64,000 bases of DNA from Nitratireductor aquimarinus (lineage in GTDB: Bacteria > Pseudomonadota > Alphaproteobacteria > Rhizobiales > Rhizobiaceae): contig NZ_CP177240.1 in NCBI RefSeq assembly GCF_046773475.1, positions 310,001-374,000 on the forward strand. The letters are read 5' to 3'. A program made the position numbers and the translations under genes. Shown here piece after piece: positions 41,968 through 51,095 of the stretch; the first letter of the stretch is position 1; each line of letters starts with the position of its first letter. The notes under the pieces are model-generated. The model did no database searches. It saw nothing but the letters and a program-made list of their open reading frames with translations, and was not told the origin of the DNA.

Positions 41968-42739
41968 GGCAAAGCAGACCCTTCTCATTCTTGGTGGAAC
42001 AGGCGAAGCGCGGCTTCTGGCGGAGCGGCTTTGCGCGCGCAGCTCGCTGCGCGTCATCACCTCGCTTGCCGGGCGCACCCGCACACCGGAAGCCTTGCAG
42101 GGTGAGGTGCGTGTGGGCGGTTTCGGCGGTGCTGAGGGGCTTGCGCGTTATCTCGAGGACGAGGGCATCGACCTGATGGTGGACGCCACGCATCCCTTCG
42201 CCGCGCGCATGGCGCGCAATGCTGCGGAAGCCGCCAGCCTGACCGGCGTGCCGCTCATCACGCTCATGCGCCCCGCCTGGCAGCCGGTCGCCGGCGACAA
42301 CTGGCAGATCACGTCCGGCATGGCCGAGGCGGCAACGCTGCTCGGCCCTGAGCCCCGGCGCGTCTTTCTGGCCATTGGCCGGCAGGAAGTTCAAATGTTT
42401 CGCGCGGCGGCGCAGCATCATTATCTGGTGCGCAGCGTGGAGCCGGTCGAACCGTCCCACCTGCCGGCGAATGCCGCATGCATTCTGGCGCGTGGTCCGT
42501 TCTCTGAAGACGATGAAATCGCGCTGCTCGCCGATCACCGCATCGAGATCGTGGTGGCCAAGAACAGCGGCGGTGCTGCGACCTATGGCAAGATCGCAGC
42601 CGCGCGCAGGCTCGGCCTGCCGGTGATCATGATCGACCGGCCAAAGCCGACTGGCGCAGCCGTCGTGGCCGACATCGAAGATGCGATCGGCGCGATCAAC
42701 ACTCACCTGGCGGCTCCCGTCGCCGAGCGCGGCGCATAA
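41966..42739 (+). CDS. cobK: Precorrin-6A reductase
   Basis: A 257-residue NADPH-dependent reductase of the CobK/CbiJ family that converts precorrin-6A to precorrin-6Y. The start TLLILGGTGEARLLAERL and the VDATHPFAARMARNA and VAKNSGGAATYGKIAAA motifs are characteristic. It is the only gene of this part of the cluster on the plus strand, flipped between cobL (divergent, overlapping starts) and cobJ (convergent, with a 37-base overlap of coding ends). The ribosome site is weak and lies in the cobL coding region. Confidence 0.95.
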   Translation: MAKQTLLILGGTGEARLLAERLCARSSLRVITSLAGRTRTPEALQGEVRVGGFGGAEGLARYLEDEGIDLMVDATHPFAARMARNAAEAASLTGVPLITLMRPAWQPVAGDNWQITSGMAEAATLLGPEPRRVFLAIGRQEVQMFRAAAQHHYLVRSVEPVEPSHLPANAACILARGPFSEDDEIALLADHRIEIVVAKNSGGAATYGKIAAARRLGLPVIMIDRPKPTGAAVVADIEDAIGAINTHLAAPVAERGA

Positions 42740-43467
42740 ACCAGCGGCGGTTTGCCGGGGCGTTCGATGATCCGCGTTTCGGGCGATCCGATGATGACGC
42801 AGGTGGCCATGTCGGCCATCTCGCCGCGCGCCTCATTCAACGGAACAATCGCCATGCGCTCGTCGGGCCGGCCTGCGGCGCGGCCGAACACGACGGGCGT
42901 GGAGGCCGGGAGAATGCCGCTCAACAGTTCAAAGGCGCGGCCAAGCTGCCAGGGCCGGGCGCGGCTGATCGGATTGTAGAGCGCGATCACAAAGCCCGCA
43001 CCGGCAGCAGCCGCAAGCCGCGTTTCGATCAGGTCCCAGGGTTTCAGATTGTCCGAAAGCGATATGGCGCAGAAATCATGACCGAGCGGCGCGCCCACGC
43101 GGGCGGCCACCGCAAGCATGGCCGTCAGCCCCGGCACGATCTCCAGATCGAGCGCGCGCCATTCCTGCGGCCCGTGTTCGATGGCCTCGCACACGGCCGC
43201 CGCCATGGCGAAAACACCTGCATCCCCGCCCGAAACCACGGCCACATGCCTGCCTTCAGCGGCCATGATGAGCGCCGCCTTCGCGCGGGCAAGTTCTTCC
43301 CGGTTGTCGGAGGCGTGACGGGTCTGGCCATCGTTCAGTTCGAGCCGGTCGAGATAGGGACCATAGCCGAAGAAATCGCTTGCCGCCGCAATGGCTGCGC
43401 GCGCCTCCGGCGTTGTCTGTGCCGGTTTTCCGGGACCGGTGCCGATGACGACGAGGCGCCCGCTCAT
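42703..43467 (-). CDS. cobJ: Precorrin-3B C17-methyltransferase
   Basis: A 254-residue tetrapyrrole methyltransferase that performs the ring contraction step from precorrin-3B to precorrin-4. LVVIGTGPGKPAQTTPEARA and YDNLKPW-like and SGGDAGVFAMAAAV motifs are visible. It overlaps cobI by four bases upstream and runs into the convergent cobK at its end. Confidence 0.95.
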   Translation of the reverse strand: MSGRLVVIGTGPGKPAQTTPEARAAIAAASDFFGYGPYLDRLELNDGQTRHASDNREELARAKAALIMAAEGRHVAVVSGGDAGVFAMAAAVCEAIEHGPQEWRALDLEIVPGLTAMLAVAARVGAPLGHDFCAISLSDNLKPWDLIETRLAAAAGAGFVIALYNPISRARPWQLGRAFELLSGILPASTPVVFGRAAGRPDERMAIVPLNEARGEMADMATCVIIGSPETRIIERPGKPPLVYAPRSATGAAR

Positions 43468-44204
43468 GCCGCGCCCTCCTGCGGCCTGGCCTGCCAGCCC
43501 GGTCCGAGTACGAGCGAGAAATAGGGGGCGGTGTCGTCAGCCTTGTCCGCAAGCGGCGTCATGCTGGTATTGTCCATCGTGCCGCGTTCCACATAGACCG
43601 CGCCGACGAGCCTGCCGGCCCGCGCCAGCGCCCGGCGGATTTTCGGCAGATTGCGCCCCACCTTCATGATGACGAAGGCTTCCGTGTCGCTCACGCGGCG
43701 CACAAGCTCGTCTTCATCGAGCGTGCCGGGCAGGACCGTCATGATGTCGTCGCCCTGAACGATTGCGATGCCCGCCTGCGACCAGCAGCCGGACATGGCC
43801 GTGATGCCGGGGATCACCTCCGTCGGGTAGAGCGCGGCAAGCCGCACATGCAGATGCATGTAGGAGCCATAAAACAGCGGATCGCCCTCGCTCAAAACCG
43901 CAACCGTTCGGCCCGCTTTCAGATGCACTTCCACCGCGCGCGCCGACTCCTCGTAAAAGCCGGTGATGGCCTCGATATAGCGCGGGTCGTTCTTGTCGAT
44001 TTCGGTCGTAACCGGATATTCCAGCGGCAGCTCCACCGCCGCCTCCGGCAGGAGGTCGTCGACGATCTTGCGGGCATTGCCCCGGCGTCCGCGCTTTGCG
44101 AAATGCGCCACCACGTCCGCCCGCTCCAGCGCCTTCAACGCCTTGACGGTGATGAGTTCGGGATCGCCGGGTCCGGTGCCAACGCCAATCAGGGTTCCGC
44201 TCAC
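43464..44204 (-). CDS. cobI: Precorrin-2 C20-methyltransferase
   Basis: A 246-residue SAM-dependent enzyme producing precorrin-3A. SGTLIGVGTGPGDPELITVK at the N-terminus, EGDPLFYGSYMHLHVRL near residue 105 and VPGITAMSGCWSQAGI-like VIPGITAMSGCWS near 125 fit CobI. The start is GTG at 44204 in a GTGA overlap with cobH; a longer frame to 44465 is antisense-like sequence within cobH. Confidence 0.95.
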   Translation of the reverse strand: MSGTLIGVGTGPGDPELITVKALKALERADVVAHFAKRGRRGNARKIVDDLLPEAAVELPLEYPVTTEIDKNDPRYIEAITGFYEESARAVEVHLKAGRTVAVLSEGDPLFYGSYMHLHVRLAALYPTEVIPGITAMSGCWSQAGIAIVQGDDIMTVLPGTLDEDELVRRVSDTEAFVIMKVGRNLPKIRRALARAGRLVGAVYVERGTMDNTSMTPLADKADDTAPYFSLVLGPGWQARPQEGAA

Positions 44205-44833
44205 AGTCCAGCCCTCGCAAGTGCGTTGATCGCCGCCGCCGTCATGGCGCTGCCGCCCATGCGGCCGCGCACGATGGCAAAGGGAATGCCAAGCCCGCTC
44301 TCCGCGAGCGCGTCCTTGGATTCCATCGCGCCCACGAAACCGACCGGCATGCCGATGATGGCGGCAGGCTTCGGCGCACCGGCGCGCAGCATGTCGAGCA
44401 GGTAGAAGAGTGCGGTCGGCGCATTGCCAATGGCGATCACCGCTCCTTCCATGTGTTCGCGCCACAGTTCCAGTGCAGCGGCGGAACGCGTGTTTCCGAT
44501 CTCCCGCGCAAGCTCCGGCGTGCGCGCATCGCGCAGGGTGCAGATCACCTCATTGTCGGCGGGGAGCCGCGTGCGGGTCACACCCCGCGCCACCATCTCC
44601 GCATCGCACAGGATCGGCGCGCCGGCTTTCAGCGCCGCGCGACCTGCCGCAACGAACCCTTCGGAAAAGACGAAATGCTCCGCCGCCTCGACAAGCCCGC
44701 AGGCATGGATCATGCGGATGGCGACATCGGCCTCTTCCGCACTGAAGCGCGCGAGATCGGCCTCGGCGCGTATGATCGCGAACGACTTTTCATAAATGGC
44801 GTTGCCGTCGCGTATGTACTCGGTTTCTTGCAT
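44201..44833 (-). CDS. cobH: Precorrin-8X methylmutase
   Basis: A 210-residue enzyme that moves the C11 methyl to C12, giving hydrogenobyrinic acid. EYIRDGNAIYEKSFAIIRAE opens the protein, and MIHACGLVEAAEHFVFS and GMPVGFVGAMESKDAL are family motifs; His in the ACGLVEAAEH region is near the active site. It begins right after cobG (adjacent bases). Confidence 0.96.
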   Translation of the reverse strand: MQETEYIRDGNAIYEKSFAIIRAEADLARFSAEEADVAIRMIHACGLVEAAEHFVFSEGFVAAGRAALKAGAPILCDAEMVARGVTRTRLPADNEVICTLRDARTPELAREIGNTRSAAALELWREHMEGAVIAIGNAPTALFYLLDMLRAGAPKPAAIIGMPVGFVGAMESKDALAESGLGIPFAIVRGRMGGSAMTAAAINALARAGL

Positions 44834-46045
44834 TCAGCCTGTCTTTCGAAGAAGGGCGGCGCGCAGCTTCTCGCCGCGCTCGATGAGGAAGGTGCGAAGG
44901 CGTTCGGAAGGCTCCACGCCAACGGAGGAAAGCGTGCAGCAGCCCTCGGCCGCGATCAGGTTCACCGCAGCCCCGGCGGGCTGGGCGCATCCTTTTTCGC
45001 AGGCCGAGAGGTGTAGACGAAACGAACCGTCCGGCAGACCGGCTTCCGCCGCCTCGGCGGCAAGCGCCTTGGCGTCGAACCGCGCCGAGGCACAGGCCGG
45101 CGCACCGGCGCAGGCCGCTATGGAAAGACGCGGATCATGCCCGTCCGTGACAAAGCCAAGAGCCTCAGCCCCCCGCGACAGCGCATCCTGCCGGGGCTCA
45201 TCGAGCCCGATCAGCAGCAGGCCGCTGCGCGGCGCAAGACGAATTTCCCTTGCATCCGAGGCGGCCTCGCAAAGCGCGACCAGCGCCTCCGCAGCGATCT
45301 GACCGAAGGGCAGGGCGATCCCGAGCGCGCTATCCCCGTCTTTCAGCGCAAACAGACCAACCGGCGCACTGTCAGCCCGTGCGGGATGTTGCACGGCTGG
45401 CTCAAGCCCGGCCCGGAGCGCATCCTTCTGCGCCTGTGTGAAATCACGGGCGCGGCCGCCGGTCTGCGCCAGCAGATCAAGAACCGCAAGCGCTGCACCG
45501 CCCACCGCCTGCTCATCGCCCTGGCCTAACCAGTCCGCCGTCGCGCCATTGCCGCCGACGCCGATCTGCCAGAGACCGTCACCCAGCGCCACAAGCTTGA
45601 TGTCGGCTCCGATGGCGTCGAGATGCAGCGTCCCGCCACCATCGACCGTCACCGAGACCTTGGGCGCAAGGCGCGGGGCAAGGCAGTGCGCTGCCGCATA
45701 TTCATCGAGCCGCCGGGCAAGCGCCATCGGGTCACCCAGCGCATCCTGCGCCAGACCATCAAGCGCTCCCGTCTCCACCGCGAAGCCATCCACGGCCCCA
45801 AGATCGAGCGCGTTGATTTCCGCCCCGAGCAAAGGCGTGCTCTCAGCGGTCAGGCCCCGGATCTGCAACTTTCCACGCGCGGTCACTTCCAGAATGCCAT
45901 TGCCGTGGCGGCGCGCGGCCCGCGCGATGCCCGCCAGCTTCACAGGCGTCAGTGCGCCATGAGCCGGCGCAATCCGCGCGAGCAGCCCGTCACCGGTTTT
46001 CATGGGGGCGGAGAGTGTGGGGCATGCGCCGCGCCGCATCGTCAT
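44834..46045 (-). CDS. cobG: Precorrin-3B synthase (oxygen-dependent)
   Basis: A 403-residue monooxygenase of the nitrite/sulfite reductase fold that converts precorrin-3A to precorrin-3B using O2, which marks the aerobic route. The C-terminal Fe-S ligands are the pairs in CAGAPACASA and SACEKGCAQPAG (Cys-x5-Cys, then Cys-x3-Cys). The N-terminal TARGKLQIRGLT is the substrate region. It overlaps cobN by four bases and abuts cobH. Confidence 0.94.
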   Translation of the reverse strand: MTMRRGACPTLSAPMKTGDGLLARIAPAHGALTPVKLAGIARAARRHGNGILEVTARGKLQIRGLTAESTPLLGAEINALDLGAVDGFAVETGALDGLAQDALGDPMALARRLDEYAAAHCLAPRLAPKVSVTVDGGGTLHLDAIGADIKLVALGDGLWQIGVGGNGATADWLGQGDEQAVGGAALAVLDLLAQTGGRARDFTQAQKDALRAGLEPAVQHPARADSAPVGLFALKDGDSALGIALPFGQIAAEALVALCEAASDAREIRLAPRSGLLLIGLDEPRQDALSRGAEALGFVTDGHDPRLSIAACAGAPACASARFDAKALAAEAAEAGLPDGSFRLHLSACEKGCAQPAGAAVNLIAAEGCCTLSSVGVEPSERLRTFLIERGEKLRAALLRKTG

Positions 46046-49000
46046 GCCGTCGCCTCCGCGAGTAGTGCCGCCAGATCGTCATCGACAGAGTTGCGCCGCG
46101 GGTGCCAGAGGCCACGCCTGCGCGCAGCGTGAAACCGTTCCGCCATCGCCCGGGCCGCCGCCGGATTCTCTGCAAGCAGGAAATCGCGCACACGCTCATC
46201 GCCGAGATAGGCATCGAACACGGCATCGATCAGGCTGCCTGAAACCGCATCCGTGGTCTCGGCGAAGCCGATCAGCCGGTCGACCGTTTCCGTCAGTTCC
46301 GCCGCGCCGCGCGGGCCATGGCGCAACTGCCCTTCGATAAAGCGCGGATTGACCGCACGGGCGCGCACCGTGCGGGCAATGGCCTGCGCCAGCGAGCGGG
46401 CGCGCGGGCGCTCCGGATCGGTTGTGTCGAGCACCACCAGATCAGCCTTGCCGCCCAGCGCTTCCACCGCCGCCGCGAACCCGCCGATAAAGGCCACATC
46501 CGCCGAGCCTTCGAGAATGTCCCGCCCGGCATCGTCGCCTGTGTGGAGAAGCATATCGGCATCCGCCACCTGCCGCGCAAACGCGCCATCTTCCCGCCGG
46601 CCTTCGCCCTCCGCACCGCCGAAGGCAAACGCGCCGGCGTCCAGATAGGCCTGCCCGAGTTCGGCGCGTTCCTGCCAGTCTCCGCGCGCCAGCTTTTCTT
46701 CCGGTCCCGCGCCATAGGTGCCCGGCGCAGAACCGAAAATGCGCGCCGGAGCCTTGCCGGCCACGCGCGCAGCAGCGGCAAGCGGGTTTTCGCTCTCGTC
46801 TTCGTCGCGCGCGGCCACGGCGGCGACCGCAGTGTCGAGCAACGCGATTTGGGTCGGGAACATGTCGCGAAACAGGCCTGAGATGCGCCACGTCACGTCA
46901 ATACGCGGACGGCCAAGGCTGGCCGGCGGCAGCACTTCAATGCCCGTCACGCGCCCCGTCGCCTGATCCCATTGCGGCCGGCAGCCCATCAGCGCCAGAC
47001 CCTGTGCGATCTCCTCGCCGCCAGTGCGCAGGCTGGCGCTGCCCCACAGGTCGATGACGAGCGAGCGCGGCCAGTCGCCATGCTCCTGCAGATAGCCGCG
47101 CACGGCCTCATCCGCCGCCATCCTGCCCAGTGCGGTTGCGGTCGGCGTCGGCAGGGTGCGCGGATCGGCGGTGAAGATGTTGCGGCCGGTCGGCAACACA
47201 TCGGTACGCCCCCGCGCCGGCGCGCCGGAGGGGCCGGGCGCGATGTGTCGGGCATCGAGTGCGGCCAGAAGCGCGCGCTTTTCGCTCTCCGCGCAGGCGC
47301 TGCGTTCAGGCCCTTCATCCATGCCGCTGCCCCGGCCATAGATGTGTAGCCCGTCCTTGATGGCGAAATCTTTCAGATCACAGAGCCAGGCGTCGATCTG
47401 CATCAGCGCCGCATCCGTGTCGCCCGTGTCCTCAACGCCGGCATCACGGGTCAGACCGGTGCGCTCGGCGGTTTCCACGATCAGCTGCGCCAGCCGGTCG
47501 CGGCGGCGGCGGTCCAGCCCGTCGGCCTGCGCATATTCGTCCACCAGCCGTTCCAACTCCTGCTGGTCCTGCGAGAGCCCTGCGCCCGCCAGCGGCGGCG
47601 TCAGATGCCCAAGCGTCACAGCGCCGATCCGGCGCTTGGCCTGCGCCGCTTCACCCGGATTGCTGACGATGAAGGGATAGACCACCGGCAGCGCACCAGC
47701 CACGATCTCCGGAAAGCAGGTTTCCGTCAGCGCCACGGTCTTGCCCGGCAGCCATTCCAGCGTGCCATGCGCACCCACATGGATCAGCGCATGGGCATCG
47801 AGCCCCTCCCGCATCCAGTGGCCGAAGGCGACGAGCGCATGGCGCGGTGCAAGCGTCGGGTCATGATAGTCCACGCGTCGGTCTGCCGAGCGCCCGCGAT
47901 CCGGCGCAAGCGCCACGGTGACATTGCCGAACCGCGCCGCGCGGAACGGAAAGACGCCATCTTCCGCATCGCCTTCCGCCGGTCCCCAGGTGGCGAGCAG
48001 CGTTTCACGCGCCTCTTCGGGCAGCGCATCAAAAGCGCACCGGTATTCATCCAGCGAAAGCGCTTCCGACGGCTCTTCAAGCTGCTGCATCAGCGCCCTT
48101 GGGGTCTCCGGAACACCAGAAACCGCATAACCCGCTTCATCAAGGTCATGCAGCATGGCGAGCACGCTCGATGGCACGTCGAGCCCCACCGCATAGCCGG
48201 TGCGGCCGGGCGCGCTTGGATAGTCCGGGATGAGAACGACAATGCGGCGCTCAGCCACCGGAGTGCCACCGAGCTTCAGAAAGGCGGCGATCCTCGCCGC
48301 AACCTGCCGGATGCGCGCGGGTTCGGGCCGGTTGCGCTGAACGCCAAAGGAAAGCCCTTCATCCAGCGCCGCCTCATCCTTGAAGGAAATCGCGCCGGCC
48401 ATCAGCCGGCCATCGAGTTCCGGCAGCACCACATGCATGGCGAGGTCCGCAGGCGCGAGACCGCGCTGCCCTTCCTGCCACGCTTCGCGCCGCGTGGTGG
48501 CGGTGACCACCTGAAAAACCGGCACGCCGAAGCGGTCGAACAGCGTTTTTTCGCCGGGTTCCGCGCCGCTCGAAAAGGCCGTCGCGGTGATGAGCGCCTG
48601 CGGCTTCAACGCCTCCACGGCGTTGCGCACGAGATCGACGGCAACCGGGTCACGCAGGCTGGAAACGAAAACGGGAACCGCACACAGCCCCTGTTCCTCA
48701 AGCGCCTCCACCAGCGCGTCGATGGGCGCAACATCGCTTGCCAGCAGCATGGAGCGATAAAAGAGGATCGGCACGACAGGCCGGTCGGCATTCGCACTGG
48801 CCGGGAAGAACGACGCTTCGACAATGCCATGGCCCGGCGCATAGAAACCGGCCTTGGCCACCGGTTCCGCCTCCGGCGCTTCAATGTCCCGCCCCGCAAG
48901 GCACGCAAGCTGCATGGTCAGCGCGCGCATATTGTCCGGTCCGCCTTCGCGGAAGCAGGCGAGCAGCGCCGCGCGCGCTTCCGGCGAAACGGTGGAGCGC

Positions 49001-49380
49001 TCGGCCAGGCGCGGGTCGTCCTGATGGCATTCGCCGGGAAGCAGCGCCAGCGCGATGCCCTTTTGCCGGGCCAGTGCGGAAAGCCGGTCGCAGCCATAGC
49101 GCCACCACTCATAGCCGCCCAGCACCCGCACCAGAATGACGCGGGCATGCGCCGCCGTGTTGTCGATCCACAGATCGACCGACATGGGGTGTCTCAGGTC
49201 GCGCAGTGCGGCGAGGCGCAGCGAGGGCAGGGCCTCGCGCTGCGCCTGCCATGCAGAAGCGATCCCCGCCAGATCGCTGTCGGTGAACGACAGCGCCACC
49301 ATGTCCGCCGGCGACTGCTGCAGATCGACAGGCTCGATCAGATCGTCGAGTGAGGCACTGGTGGTGGCGAGGATGTGCAT
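46042..49380 (-). CDS. cobN: Cobaltochelatase subunit CobN
   Basis: A 1112-residue large subunit that inserts cobalt into hydrogenobyrinic acid a,c-diamide with the ATPase subunits CobS and CobT, which are absent from this window. Family marks include GHGTLEWLPGK-like AHGTLEWLPGKTVALTE, PFIVSNPGEAAQAKRR, DLWGSASLRTGGEEIA and GSAPGTYGAG. It is shorter than the roughly 1,275 residues of well-known CobN proteins. It lies between cobW (four bases upstream) and cobG (four-base overlap). Confidence 0.95.
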   Translation of the reverse strand: MHILATTSASLDDLIEPVDLQQSPADMVALSFTDSDLAGIASAWQAQREALPSLRLAALRDLRHPMSVDLWIDNTAAHARVILVRVLGGYEWWRYGCDRLSALARQKGIALALLPGECHQDDPRLAERSTVSPEARAALLACFREGGPDNMRALTMQLACLAGRDIEAPEAEPVAKAGFYAPGHGIVEASFFPASANADRPVVPILFYRSMLLASDVAPIDALVEALEEQGLCAVPVFVSSLRDPVAVDLVRNAVEALKPQALITATAFSSGAEPGEKTLFDRFGVPVFQVVTATTRREAWQEGQRGLAPADLAMHVVLPELDGRLMAGAISFKDEAALDEGLSFGVQRNRPEPARIRQVAARIAAFLKLGGTPVAERRIVVLIPDYPSAPGRTGYAVGLDVPSSVLAMLHDLDEAGYAVSGVPETPRALMQQLEEPSEALSLDEYRCAFDALPEEARETLLATWGPAEGDAEDGVFPFRAARFGNVTVALAPDRGRSADRRVDYHDPTLAPRHALVAFGHWMREGLDAHALIHVGAHGTLEWLPGKTVALTETCFPEIVAGALPVVYPFIVSNPGEAAQAKRRIGAVTLGHLTPPLAGAGLSQDQQELERLVDEYAQADGLDRRRRDRLAQLIVETAERTGLTRDAGVEDTGDTDAALMQIDAWLCDLKDFAIKDGLHIYGRGSGMDEGPERSACAESEKRALLAALDARHIAPGPSGAPARGRTDVLPTGRNIFTADPRTLPTPTATALGRMAADEAVRGYLQEHGDWPRSLVIDLWGSASLRTGGEEIAQGLALMGCRPQWDQATGRVTGIEVLPPASLGRPRIDVTWRISGLFRDMFPTQIALLDTAVAAVAARDEDESENPLAAAARVAGKAPARIFGSAPGTYGAGPEEKLARGDWQERAELGQAYLDAGAFAFGGAEGEGRREDGAFARQVADADMLLHTGDDAGRDILEGSADVAFIGGFAAAVEALGGKADLVVLDTTDPERPRARSLAQAIARTVRARAVNPRFIEGQLRHGPRGAAELTETVDRLIGFAETTDAVSGSLIDAVFDAYLGDERVRDFLLAENPAAARAMAERFHAARRRGLWHPRRNSVDDDLAALLAEATA

Positions 49381-49384
49381 CGGA

Positions 49385-50422
49385 TCAGGCCGAGAGAAGG
49401 CTTTCGATACGCGCGCGGTCGATGCCCTTGAGGCCGATCACCACGAGCCGCGTCTCGGCGGCTTCGCCGGCCTTCCACGGGCGGTCGTAATGGTGCGACA
49501 CGCGCGGACCAACCGCCTGCACCTGCAGGCGCATCGGCTTGCCCTTCACATGCGCAAAGCCCTTGAGGCGCAGAACCTCGCCGGTCTCCACCGCCGCATT
49601 GACACGCGCTTCCAGATCTTCGGGCCGCAGAACCGATGGCAGATCGACAACGAATGTATCGAAATCGTCGTGCTCGTGGTCATGCGCATCGTCGTGATGC
49701 GTCTTGCGGTTCTCGATGTCGTCCTCGACGGCAAGCCCGAGACCCAGCAGCAGGGCAGGGTCCACCTTGCCATGCGCGCTCGGCACGATCTGCACATTGC
49801 GCGACAGATGCCCCGCGATCCGCGCGCGGGCGCGCCCGGCGGCTTCCTCATCCAGAAGATCGTTCTTCGACAGAACGATCAGGTCAGCGCAGGCCACCTG
49901 GTCGTCGAACACTTCTTCGATCGGATCATCATGGTCGAGCGAATCGTCGGCTGCGCGCTGTGCATCCAGCGCGTCCATGTCCGCAGCCACCTGACCGTCG
50001 GCAAGCGCCGGTCCGTCCACCACGGCAATCACGCCATCGACCGTCACACGGTTCTTGATTGCCGGCCACTGAAAGGCCTGCACCAGCGGCTTTGGCAGCG
50101 CCAGACCGGACGTCTCGATCAGAATGTGATCGACCTTCGGCTCACGTGCGAGGATCTGGTCGAGCGCCGGCACGAAATCATCGGCAACCGTGCAGCAGAT
50201 GCAGCCATTGGCCAGTTCGAGAACGTTTTCCTCGGGGCAATTGTCCAGCCCGCAGCTCTTCAGCACCTCGCCATCGATGCCGGCATCGCCGAATTCATTG
50301 ACGATGATCGCCAGCCGCTTGCCATGCGCGCCTTCCAGAACATTGCGGATCAGCGTCGTCTTGCCGGCGCCGAGAAAGCCGGTCACGACGGTGCAGGGAA
50401 CCCGGTCGAAACTCGTGGTCAT
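49385..50422 (-). CDS. cobW: CobW GTPase, B12-cluster cobalt metallochaperone
   Basis: A 345-residue G3E GTPase. GFLGAGKTTLIRNVL is the P-loop, NGCICCTV the metal-binding motif (near residue 77), ETSGLALP and LSKNDLLD the other G motifs. An internal His/Asp-rich stretch (HHDDAHDHEHDD, about residues 225-240) may bind metal. It is the first gene of the cobW-N-G-H-I-J operon, preceded by a cobalamin riboswitch about 190 bp upstream. It is a paralogue of the gene at 33502-34719 but has the riboswitch in place of a Zur-like box. Confidence 0.95.
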   Translation of the reverse strand: MTTSFDRVPCTVVTGFLGAGKTTLIRNVLEGAHGKRLAIIVNEFGDAGIDGEVLKSCGLDNCPEENVLELANGCICCTVADDFVPALDQILAREPKVDHILIETSGLALPKPLVQAFQWPAIKNRVTVDGVIAVVDGPALADGQVAADMDALDAQRAADDSLDHDDPIEEVFDDQVACADLIVLSKNDLLDEEAAGRARARIAGHLSRNVQIVPSAHGKVDPALLLGLGLAVEDDIENRKTHHDDAHDHEHDDFDTFVVDLPSVLRPEDLEARVNAAVETGEVLRLKGFAHVKGKPMRLQVQAVGPRVSHHYDRPWKAGEAAETRLVVIGLKGIDRARIESLLSA

Positions 50423-50432
50423 GGGATATCCT

Positions 50433-50516
50433 TCAGGTGATGGAGTGTGGAGAACGATAAGACGCGGGTGAGGGGCGCACGGGCCTTTTGCGGCCGCGTA
50501 CTGGCAGAGACACCAT
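50433..50516 (-). other. Possible leader ORF between the riboswitch and cobW
   Basis: An ATG-initiated frame of 27 codons lies between the riboswitch and the cobW start and ends about 10 bases before the cobW ATG. I see no strong ribosome site of its own. It may be chance. Confidence 0.15.
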
Positions 50517-50608
50517 GAATGGTCGGGAGAAGGCGCGCAGCGGCGCTGTCAGCAGTCACAATGCACACTCCTTGCCCGGGACACCCGCCAGGCGGTCAGG
50601 ATTTCATT

Positions 50609-50791
50609 CGCAGACGGCAGGTTTCCTGGCTCACGGGTCGATGCGCTTTCCAGCCTTCCCAGGGCAAACCCCAGTGGCGTGTCAGGTGCGCTCTCCGCTT
50701 ACAGTTGCGGGGACAGCTGCGGCATTGGGCAAGGCCCGCACCGCATTCCCTCTTAGCCCTCTCCATTGCGGGAGAAGGACCGTCTGCTGCG
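50609..50791 (-). promoter_or_regulatory. Cobalamin riboswitch upstream of cobW
   Basis: Read on the minus strand it carries the B12-box sequence GCCACTG, the conserved CCGCAACTGTAAGCGG stretch, and GGGAAGGCTGG followed by GTGAGCCAGGAAACCTGCC. The outer P1 stem pairs GCAGACGG (near 50787) with CCGTCTGC (near 50611). About 190 nt separate it from the cobW start. It should reduce expression of cobW-N-G-H-I-J when adenosylcobalamin is abundant. Confidence 0.93.
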
Positions 50792-50871
50792 CATTTACGG
50801 CTCGCCCGCCACGTCTGTCAATGCGGGCAACAAAGCGTTTGCGGGGCGTGGCGATTCTTGTATGCTCCGCC

Positions 50872-51048
50872 CGCTGTCGGTTCCGCTGAAGCGGACCCAG
50901 AGGGAACGTGGTGCGGCGCAATCGCGCCAAAACCACGGCTGCCCCCGCAACTGTAAGCGGAGAGCGTTTTCCTGATCGCCACTGAGGCATGACGCCTTGG
51001 GAAGGCTGGAAAGCGCATCGACCCGTGAGCCAGGAAACCTGCCGACGG
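50872..51048 (+). promoter_or_regulatory. Cobalamin riboswitch upstream of hupE
   Basis: The plus strand has the same elements: GGCTGCCCCCGCAACTG, then AGCGGAGAG, GCCACTG, GGGAAGGCTGG and GTGAGCCAGGAAACCTGCC. GTCGG (50876-50880) pairs with CCGAC (51042-51046) as P1. The hupE ribosome site (GGAGGGGAAAGG) follows within 40 nt, close to an ACCCTC that could sequester it, so control may be translational. A 46-nt core is identical to the minus-strand riboswitch. Confidence 0.93.
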
Positions 51049-51095
51049 CCTGAAAGAAACACCGTAACCCTCGGGTGGAGGGGAAAGGACCGGAC

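Noticed and set aside
47605..49353. 582-codon open frame on the plus strand
   Set aside because: Antisense to cobN, with no motif or ribosome site. CobN has full family similarity on the other strand.
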